Shown piece by piece: positions 32,768 to 38,535 of a stretch of 38,535 nt of DNA. The notes beneath the pieces were generated by a model. That model saw nothing but the letters and a program-made list of their open reading frames with translations, did no database searches and was not told the origin of the DNA. Position 1 is the first letter of the stretch. Every line of letters starts with the position of its first letter. The position numbers and the translations under genes are program-made. Source of the DNA: Saprospiraceae bacterium (GTDB taxonomy: Bacteria > Bacteroidota > Bacteroidia > Chitinophagales > Saprospiraceae); assembly GCA_020630435.1 (NCBI GenBank), contig JAHDBJ010000045.1:1-38535 (forward strand), in the 5' to 3' direction.

Positions 32768-33289
32768 TTGAAATTGTATTATTTTAATCAAGAAAGTGAA
32801 CGTTTAAAATATAGGAAGCTTACAGATGATTATCTCGAAGAGTGGACTAATTTTTTTGAACACAAAGAAGGTTTAAAGTATCTTGGCATTGATTTGAACA
32901 GGACGCCTCATCAAATGGCTAAAGATTGGATTGATAAACAACAAAGTCGATATGAAGAAGGTTTAGGGCACTTAGCGGCTATTCATAAACAAACAGGTAA
33001 ATTGATTGGGGTAGGAGGGATTATTAAAAGAAACTTAGAAGGAAAAATGGAATACGAAGTTGCCTATTCTATTCTCCCAGACTACTGGAAACAGGGTTAT
33101 GGTACAGAGTTAGCAAAACAAATGCGTAGCTATGGCTTTCAAAATATAAATACCCATAGACTCATCTCCATTATCGCAAAAGAAAACAAACCCTCTGTAA
33201 AAGTTGCCCTTAAAAATGGTATGGAAAATCTATTTGAAACGGTATTTCTAGGGATGAATGTTTATGTTTACGGTTTAAGTAAAGAGTAG
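32768..33289 (+). CDS. GNAT family N-acetyltransferase
   Basis: A 173-residue RimJ/RimL-type acetyltransferase: ERLKYRKLTDDYLEEW at the N terminus, LIGVGGIIKR, YEVAYSILPDYWKQGYGTELAKQM (the acetyl-CoA pyrophosphate loop) and ENKPSVKVALKNGM. It acetylates an unknown amine substrate. The start is a TTG because no ATG or GTG precedes the conserved N terminus. It follows the sigma operon by 42 bases and precedes the ACT protein by 13. Confidence 0.85.
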   Translation: MKLYYFNQESERLKYRKLTDDYLEEWTNFFEHKEGLKYLGIDLNRTPHQMAKDWIDKQQSRYEEGLGHLAAIHKQTGKLIGVGGIIKRNLEGKMEYEVAYSILPDYWKQGYGTELAKQMRSYGFQNINTHRLISIIAKENKPSVKVALKNGMENLFETVFLGMNVYVYGLSKE

Positions 33290-33302
33290 AAAATACTAGT
33301 CT

Positions 33303-33734
33303 ATGGAAAAAGAATCAACTGGAATTACCAATTTAGACAAACTCATACGCCAAATGCAGCCTGTCCTGAATGAAGGAGCGTTTGTTTTTGCTACAGTTAC
33401 TCAAGAATTGTTGAAGGCTATACCTAGAGAAGCGACAATCTGTGAATTCAAAGAAGAAGAAGGCGTAACCGTAATTGTTTCAAAAGATGCTGCTATGAAA
33501 TTCAAGTTGCCATTCAGTTTTGTAGCTTCTTGGATAACCCTCAATGTACATTCTGCCCTAGAAGCTGTCGGATTAACAGCAGCCTTTTCGTCGGCACTCG
33601 GTCAACATGGAATCAGTTGTAATATAGTAGCAGGCTATTACCACGATCATATTTTTGTTGATATAAAAGACAGTAAGAAAGCAATGGAAGTGCTTACAAA
33701 ACTTTCAAAACATGGCTTGTCTAAATTATTCTAG
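33303..33734 (+). CDS. ACT domain-containing protein (COG3602-like)
   Basis: A 143-residue cytoplasmic protein of a small conserved family with two ACT-like halves: GAFVFATVTQE...CEFKEEEGVTVIVSKDAA and ITLNVHSALEAVGLTAAFSSALGQHGISCNIVAGYYHDHIFV. ACT domains bind amino acids or other small ligands, so a ligand-sensing role is likely, but no partner is known. It is possibly cotranscribed with the acetyltransferase and convergent with the desaturase, four bases apart. Confidence 0.82.
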   Translation: MEKESTGITNLDKLIRQMQPVLNEGAFVFATVTQELLKAIPREATICEFKEEEGVTVIVSKDAAMKFKLPFSFVASWITLNVHSALEAVGLTAAFSSALGQHGISCNIVAGYYHDHIFVDIKDSKKAMEVLTKLSKHGLSKLF

Positions 33735-33738
33735 ATTA

Positions 33739-34698
33739 TTAAGGTTTTAGGCTTACCGCTTTTTGGATCAATGACCAATACCCATCGGCAAGAATCGCTT
33801 CTTTGTAATAACCTCGTTCGACTAATAAACGGTGCATCGTCGGGAGCCGATAGGCTGGTACATTCATCAACAAATGATGTTCGACATGAAAGTTTACATT
33901 TAAAGGGGCAAAAAGTATTTTTTCAAAAAAATTAGCTTTAGTCGTTCGTACATTTTTTACGGGATCTAGGAGGTCGGGCGTCATGCTATGCTCCGACATA
34001 GAACGAATTCGAATCGAAAATTGATACGTCGTCAATAAGGCAACTATCCAAATTAGATACAACCACCAATAGCCAATTCCCCAGAAAAATGCAAAGAACA
34101 ATCCGTTAAACAAAATCGTACCTTTGAGGTATTTCCAATAATGTAAAAATCGCCGTCCTAGAGAATCGGTAGAATTGCCTAAATATTCTACTACTCCTGC
34201 TAGGTTGTATTTTAAATAGCCCAAGTGCATGGCGAGTACGCCAAGCTGCCCCTTAACACCACTAACACCAGATAAATCTCTTGCAATTTTTCGAATAAAA
34301 CTTTTCAGCGTCACAGGATAGTTGAGGGCTAATTTCAAGTCAGGATCTTCACTCGTACCATTGCTTCGATGATGTTGTAGATGGTAAGGACGGTATTGTT
34401 CTACATTATGCCATATAGGATAAGCGCCACACCAATTTCCTACAATTTTATTGAGTTTTTTATTTTTAAATAAAGAATAATGAGCGGCATCGTGCATGAT
34501 AATAGCACAACCCAATTGTTTGCCACCAATAATGAATAAAGCAAGAATAATCGTTAGAGGGTTAGGAAAAAGCGCTACTATCATTAAGGCAAATGCAATC
34601 CATAGCCAATTTTTTAAGACTTCCCAAGTACCAAGCCAATCCGATTTTGCTAGCAATAATCGAATCTCTTCTTCGGTAAAAATATCTTTCGCATTCAT
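33739..34698 (-). CDS. Membrane fatty acid desaturase
   Basis: A 319-residue protein from the ATG at 34698. Three His boxes bind the di-iron centre: HDAAHYSLF, YHLQHHRSNG and NVNFHVEHHLL. Several membrane helices lie around 35-70 and 185-230. It belongs to the membrane fatty acid desaturase superfamily, which introduces double bonds into acyl chains or hydroxylates carotenoids; the exact substrate is uncertain. It follows the LAS-type peptidase gene by about 40 bases on the same strand, likely one operon. Confidence 0.88.
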   Translation of the reverse strand: MNAKDIFTEEEIRLLLAKSDWLGTWEVLKNWLWIAFALMIVALFPNPLTIILALFIIGGKQLGCAIIMHDAAHYSLFKNKKLNKIVGNWCGAYPIWHNVEQYRPYHLQHHRSNGTSEDPDLKLALNYPVTLKSFIRKIARDLSGVSGVKGQLGVLAMHLGYLKYNLAGVVEYLGNSTDSLGRRFLHYWKYLKGTILFNGLFFAFFWGIGYWWLYLIWIVALLTTYQFSIRIRSMSEHSMTPDLLDPVKNVRTTKANFFEKILFAPLNVNFHVEHHLLMNVPAYRLPTMHRLLVERGYYKEAILADGYWSLIQKAVSLKP

Positions 34699-34737
34699 AA
34701 TCAATTCTATATTTGGTTGGAGTACTAAATTAGAATT

Positions 34738-35712
34738 TTATTTGATGAACTCAAAATCTATGTGATAATGATCATCGTGTCGAATAACAACAGGATTTCT
34801 AGAAAAGGGGAGATGGCGTATTGTTTTTCCTGTAGGCGTTTGAAGTAATTTTTTGCGTAAAGCAGGATGAAAAATAATTTTTTTGATGCGTATCCCATTT
34901 GCTTTAGCAGCGATTTCTAGGGCTTTAATATGTTTAGCCGTTGTCTCAAAATCAATTGAAATTTTTCCGTTATTCCCCTTATTATCAAAATCTAAAGCAT
35001 AGCCCCAAAGATTGCCAATCCAATGTGTCCTATAAGGCTTATTATTTTTTAATAAAGGCGTCATTAAATCAACGCTCATCCCATTTCGATGCGTTCGGTG
35101 TGGTGGGAAATGCCCTCCATTTTTCAAACCAATTTCTCCTACAACGAAGGTGATTGTGGGACTTGTTTTTTCACAGGTTTCGTAAGCCTCTAACAAGACA
35201 GTTCGTAGTTGATCATTGACAAAAGTTCGACCTAGAATATAGTGAGGAAAAGAAAGGGTTGTAAAGTTCTTCCCTCTAAAATTCATTCGCTTAGCATTTA
35301 TTATAGAACCCTTTCCAACAGAGCCTTTTGAAATGCTAGGATGACTATTTTCAAACCAAAGTAAGGTGTTTGGGAACAACCAAATAAAAAACAATCCTCC
35401 TAGAACTATAAAGAGTAGATACTTAGGAATGGGTTGAGTTTTTTTGAGTATATATTTTAAAAGAAGAAGAATGGACAAAATGTAAGGAAATACCACGATG
35501 TGACGTACAGTTGAGCTTATATACTTTCCAAAAGGATATACAAAACCAGTTTGGAGGTAAGACACAATTCTAGGAGCATCACTACCAGCGTATCGACTAT
35601 ATTTAGGAATAGAGACTATCCAGTCCGCGATGATTGGCAAAGCAAAATAAAACATTGTCAAGAACAAAGCGATGATGAAAGGAAGCGTACGTTTTAGGGT
35701 TTGGAGTTTCAA
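34738..35712 (-). CDS. Membrane-anchored LAS-type (MepA-like) zinc peptidase
   Basis: A 324-residue protein with three membrane helices (about 10-30, 68-88, 98-118) and a C-terminal extracytoplasmic domain. The domain carries HFPPHRTHRNGMSVDLMTP (zinc ligands His and Asp in HxxxxxxD) and RHDDHYHIDF (His-x-His), the layout of lysostaphin/DD-carboxypeptidase/sonic-hedgehog peptidases such as MepA. Probable peptidoglycan cross-link hydrolysis. The multi-helix N terminus is unusual because MepA is a soluble periplasmic enzyme. The upstream region is interrupted by an IS element 246 bases away. Confidence 0.72.
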   Translation of the reverse strand: MKLQTLKRTLPFIIALFLTMFYFALPIIADWIVSIPKYSRYAGSDAPRIVSYLQTGFVYPFGKYISSTVRHIVVFPYILSILLLLKYILKKTQPIPKYLLFIVLGGLFFIWLFPNTLLWFENSHPSISKGSVGKGSIINAKRMNFRGKNFTTLSFPHYILGRTFVNDQLRTVLLEAYETCEKTSPTITFVVGEIGLKNGGHFPPHRTHRNGMSVDLMTPLLKNNKPYRTHWIGNLWGYALDFDNKGNNGKISIDFETTAKHIKALEIAAKANGIRIKKIIFHPALRKKLLQTPTGKTIRHLPFSRNPVVIRHDDHYHIDFEFIK

Positions 35713-35958
35713 ATTGTGGTTTGTTTTATAGACAAACGTCAGATTAGAATTGAAAATTGAGTAGAATAGTAGAAAAATTAAAGACTAATCACAAAATTAA
35801 TATTTAACAAGATAAATTCTTTGTGTAAATGTGTCGTCGTATAGGAAATAAATCTCTTTTAAAACAATAATAATTCGTTTTTTGTAAAATTGTATTAAGT
35901 TTACTATGTATAAATGAAAAAAAAGTGTTAAATTTTACAACAATTAAAATTTAATTTA
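35713..35958. other. Intergenic region left of the IS element
   Basis: AT-rich sequence holding the presumed promoter of the LAS-type peptidase operon. A minus-strand -7-like TAATTTTG occurs at 35799-35792 without a clear TTTG partner. No ORF is recognised. Confidence 0.35.
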
Positions 35959-36832
35959 GAGCATGTCTAAAAATAAAAAGTAGGAAAAACGAGAATCAGT
36001 GATTAAACTTGTAGTTGACTAAAACAATAAGTTTATGCAAACTCAATATGAGCGTTTAACTGATTCTCAATGGGAAAATATAAAAGAATATTTACCTATC
36101 CAAAGAAAACGAAAATATGATTTACGAGAAATTGTAGATGCTATCTTATGGCTACTACGAATTGGTAGCCAATGGCGAAATCTGCCCGACAATTTTCCTC
36201 CATGGAAAAGTGTTTATTACTATTTTGGTAAATGGAAAAAGGAAGGCCTTTTAGAAAGGATGAACGAAGGTCTTAATCGTAAAGAAAGAAAACGTCAAGG
36301 TAGAGCATCGACACCAAGTATGTTCTGCATTGATAGTCAATCGGTTAAAGCTGGTCCATTTATTAGTAAAGATAAAGGCATAGATGGTAATAAACGAATC
36401 AATGGGAGGAAACGGCATATAGTTACAGACACCCTAGGTTTAGTTTGGAATGTTGTTGTGCATGCTGCCAATCAAACAGATGGCTCTACAGCCAATGAAG
36501 TTATAAAACCATTAGTAGGCTATATGAGTCGAATGAAAAAAATACTCGCAGATGCTGCTTATAAAAAAGGGTTTATGGATTGGGTATTTGAAAACTTACT
36601 AGGAGTAGATTTAGAAATTTCATCAAAGCCTCCTACCACTAAAGGATTTGTCCCTTTAAAGTGGCGGTGGGTAAGTGAACAGACCTTTGGTCGCTTCAAT
36701 TTCTTCCGAAGGCTTGATAAAGATCATGAACGAACCGTACAAAGTTCTGAAGCTTGGATTCTTTGGCATAACTGTCAAACTATTCTTTTCAGAATGCCTG
36801 AAACTAGCAAAATTTAATTTTTAGACATACTC
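35959..36832 (+). mobile_element. Complete IS5-family insertion sequence (874 bp)
   Basis: Inverted ends GAGCATGTCTAAAAAT (left) and GAGTATGTCTAAAAAT (right, read inward) enclose one transposase gene. The element is flanked by TTA on both sides (35956-35958 and 36833-36835), a 3-bp target duplication typical of some IS5 subgroups. Intact ends and an uninterrupted transposase suggest a recent insertion. Confidence 0.9.
36035..36817 (+). CDS. IS5-family DDE transposase
   Basis: A 260-residue transposase in a single frame. The N-terminal DUF4096-like domain (LTDSQWENIKEYLPIQ, ILWLLRIGSQWRNLPDNFPPW) is followed by the RNase-H-fold DDE domain with Asp100 (CIDSQSVK), Asp173 (ILADAAYKKG) and Glu215 (WVSEQTFGRFNFFRRL). 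All three catalytic residues are present and the length is normal, so the element may be active. No programmed frameshift is needed, unlike some IS5 relatives. Confidence 0.93.
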   Translation: MQTQYERLTDSQWENIKEYLPIQRKRKYDLREIVDAILWLLRIGSQWRNLPDNFPPWKSVYYYFGKWKKEGLLERMNEGLNRKERKRQGRASTPSMFCIDSQSVKAGPFISKDKGIDGNKRINGRKRHIVTDTLGLVWNVVVHAANQTDGSTANEVIKPLVGYMSRMKKILADAAYKKGFMDWVFENLLGVDLEISSKPPTTKGFVPLKWRWVSEQTFGRFNFFRRLDKDHERTVQSSEAWILWHNCQTILFRMPETSKI

Positions 36833-36874
36833 TTATAGGTTTGTGAAAATAAAATATAAATAGAGATAATATGT

Positions 36875-36909
36875 AGCAAAAAAGCCTTTGGTTTTTAAGG
36901 ATTTTTGCT
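36875..36909 (+). promoter_or_regulatory. Leader hairpin upstream of the lamin-tail-domain gene
   Basis: AGCAAAAA pairs with TTTTTGCT, with an inner CCTT/AAGG stem, 36 bases before the ATG at 36945. A -7-like TAGGTTTG lies at 36836-36843, just right of the IS end; its -33 region would now be inside the IS. The promoter assignment is weak. Confidence 0.35.
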
Positions 36910-36944
36910 GCACAATATGAAAAAATTAAACAAACCAAAATTCT

Positions 36945-38535
36945 ATGAAATTGAAAATTTTTCTATTTGCATTAATTCTATCTCTTTTTTCTATTCTAGA
37001 ATTAAATGCCCAATGTATTAATCAATCTGGAGGTGTTTTTATTAATGAAATTGCCAACCTTGTATCTGATTCTAATGGTGAATATGTAGAGTTAGTGGTT
37101 ATTGGTGCAGAATCTAATCCTACAGTAGGTGTAAATTTAACTGGTTGGATATTGGATGATAACAATGCACCATTAGCCGATGTTGGAAATCAACCTGGAC
37201 ATATCATTTTTGGGAGCTGCTTTTCCAATGTTGCACCTGGAACTATTATTTTGATTTATAATAGTGATGAGGTTGATCCAAGGATTGATCCAGCAAAGGA
37301 TGGTATGCCAAACTCTGATGGTGTTTACCAAGTACCTACTAGTAGTAGTTGTTTATTAGGGTGTCAATTTACACCAGATCATACCAATTCTTCTTATGAT
37401 TGTGCTGGAGACGTGACCACAACCACCAATTGGTTTAATCTAATTCCATTTAAAAATATTCGAGATGTTGTACAAATTAGAAATAGAGATGGAGAATTGG
37501 TACATGCTTTAGGTTGGGGGAATAACCAATTTCCAGAAAGCAATAATCCTAAATACATTACGATACCAACTTCAAATGCAGCATTAAAGGCATTTGTTTT
37601 AACAGGATCTAATCACTATAATCCCTCTGATTACAGTATAACAGGATCAAGCCTTGCTTCACCAGGAGAACCAAATTCTACTGCAAATGAAACCTTGATT
37701 AATCGCCTTGTAGCTGGTGAAACAGATTCCCCATTAGCAATTAATTGTACTGAAGAACATGAATTTACTGGAGCAGGAATTGAAGGAACTATTACAGTTG
37801 AAGTTTCGGGTGGTGTTCCTCCGTATAAATTGGAGGTGGATATTGCTAATCAAGAAGGAGGGATAGTTACTCTTGAAGAAGCAGGAAGCCATTTGACAAC
37901 TATTTCATTATCAGGAACCTACTCCTTTAAAGTTACTGCTGCAAATTGTTGTGAGGTGGAGTGTAGTATTTTTATCCCAGATGTTGAGATAGCTGAGGAA
38001 GAGAATACTTGTGAAGGAGCTTGTACAAATATTGGTAAAACTACTGAAAATTGCTTTAAGTGGATTCCAGAAACTGGTTTGTCTGATCCTTCTAGTAGTA
38101 CTACTGATGCATGTCCATTGATTACGACAGATTATAAATTGGTTATTATAGATGATGGAGGGACTATAATCGAAGAAAACATCTATACCATCATTGTAGA
38201 TCAAAATGGAGCAACGATATATCCTGATAATCCAGTATTGTGTGTAGGAGGTAGTACAAACTTAGAGGTGTCGTTATGGGAGAGTGATGAAAATTATGAA
38301 TTTTTATGGTCGAATGGGGAGACAACACAGTCTATATTAACAACACAATTAGGTGTCCATTCTGTTACAGTAACAGATCAAATTTCAGGATGTAAAGAGT
38401 ATTTAAGTACAAATGTAATAGAAGAAACATTTTCTGTGTCAGTAGCATCTAGTTCATCTTCTGCTTGTCAAGGATTGCCGATAGAGCTTTCTGCTAATAT
38501 AGATACTCCAGAAGGTATATATTCTTATTTGTGGT
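36945..38535 (+). CDS. Large secreted protein with lamin-tail domain, 3'-incomplete at window end
   Basis: The frame is open from the ATG at 36945 to the last base (530 codons, no stop). A signal peptide (MKLKIFLFALILSLFSILELNA) is followed by a lamin-tail-like domain (about 30-245): GGVFINEIANLVSDSNGEYVELVVIG, LTGWILDDNN, VQIRNRDGELVHALGW, and a closing ASPGEPNS. Beyond it come beta-sandwich, PKD/SprB-like repeats (EFLWSNGETTQSI..VTVTDQISGCKEY), rich in Cys pairs. Such proteins in the phylum are long surface adhesins or gliding-related proteins that end in a T9SS sorting domain, expected here beyond the edge. Confidence 0.8.
   Translation, partial: MKLKIFLFALILSLFSILELNAQCINQSGGVFINEIANLVSDSNGEYVELVVIGAESNPTVGVNLTGWILDDNNAPLADVGNQPGHIIFGSCFSNVAPGTIILIYNSDEVDPRIDPAKDGMPNSDGVYQVPTSSSCLLGCQFTPDHTNSSYDCAGDVTTTTNWFNLIPFKNIRDVVQIRNRDGELVHALGWGNNQFPESNNPKYITIPTSNAALKAFVLTGSNHYNPSDYSITGSSLASPGEPNSTANETLINRLVAGETDSPLAINCTEEHEFTGAGIEGTITVEVSGGVPPYKLEVDIANQEGGIVTLEEAGSHLTTISLSGTYSFKVTAANCCEVECSIFIPDVEIAEEENTCEGACTNIGKTTENCFKWIPETGLSDPSSSTTDACPLITTDYKLVIIDDGGTIIEENIYTIIVDQNGATIYPDNPVLCVGGSTNLEVSLWESDENYEFLWSNGETTQSILTTQLGVHSVTVTDQISGCKEYLSTNVIEETFSVSVASSSSSACQGLPIELSANIDTPEGIYSYLW

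Noticed and set aside
37911-38204. Minus-strand ORF of 97 codons
   Set aside because: It is antisense to the open lamin-tail-domain protein frame, which carries a signal peptide and recognisable domains.

Overview
The window is AT-rich DNA from a member of the Bacteroidota, probably a marine gliding Saprospiria-type organism such as Aureispira or a relative (inference). Supporting signs are type IX secretion (Por) C-terminal sorting domains, Bacteroidota-type promoters (TTTG-N20-TAnnTTTG), GLPGLI and TonB-dependent-receptor families, DUF4159 and DUF6249 proteins, grasp-with-spasm peptide maturases and GG-leader peptides of the class common in this phylum.

Layout. 1-3594: remnant of a GH13 amylase, a secreted SGNH esterase, an ECF sigma factor with a membrane glycosyltransferase, and an HsdR-N-like nuclease-fold protein. 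3877-6047: two paralogous secreted proteins with T9SS sorting tails, each behind its own canonical promoter. 6055-7503: a large uncharacterised helical protein whose paralogue sits at 17333-18772; the pair brackets the most interesting block.

7964-11715 is a RiPP (graspetide-type) cluster. It has five tandem precursor peptides sharing a leader, a GGRPxxDPNVTPGG motif and a C-terminal WSSDYxGVNGLExC motif around a variable linker. Then come a hairpin built from a mobile-repeat end, an ATP-grasp ligase (GwsG), a 61-residue protein whose N terminus resembles the precursor leader, a SPASM protein without radical-SAM cysteines (GwsS), and a strong terminator. Next to it, 11740-17347 holds a TonB-dependent receptor-like barrel and a GLPGLI protein, divergent from a histidine kinase/response regulator pair. 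Tandem palindromes between them look like the regulator's operator.

18845-24317: an unrecognised 464-residue protein, a second peptide system (a 56-residue Cys-rich GG-leader peptide beside a C39-like/VKOR/thioredoxin disulfide-forming membrane protein), and a GH1 glycosidase. 24416-26749: an inner-membrane protein joining an effector-associated-like domain to a periplasmic peptidoglycan-binding domain. 27093-35712 is mostly housekeeping: proA, a rhodanese, galK, arfB, a DUF4159 protein, a DUF6249/ECF sigma/anti-sigma-like operon, an acetyltransferase, an ACT-domain protein, a desaturase and an LAS-type peptidase. 35959-36832 is an intact IS5-family element, followed by a large secreted lamin-tail-domain protein that runs off the end.

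Two families of short inverted-repeat elements (MITE-like) are scattered through the window. One has four copies ending in GAAGTTGTTCAA. The other has one copy with long terminal repeats. Several sit exactly at gene ends: they supply stop codons for the GH1 gene and arfB, abut a shortened proA, and one forms the hairpin inside the RiPP operon. No tRNA, rRNA or CRISPR array was seen.
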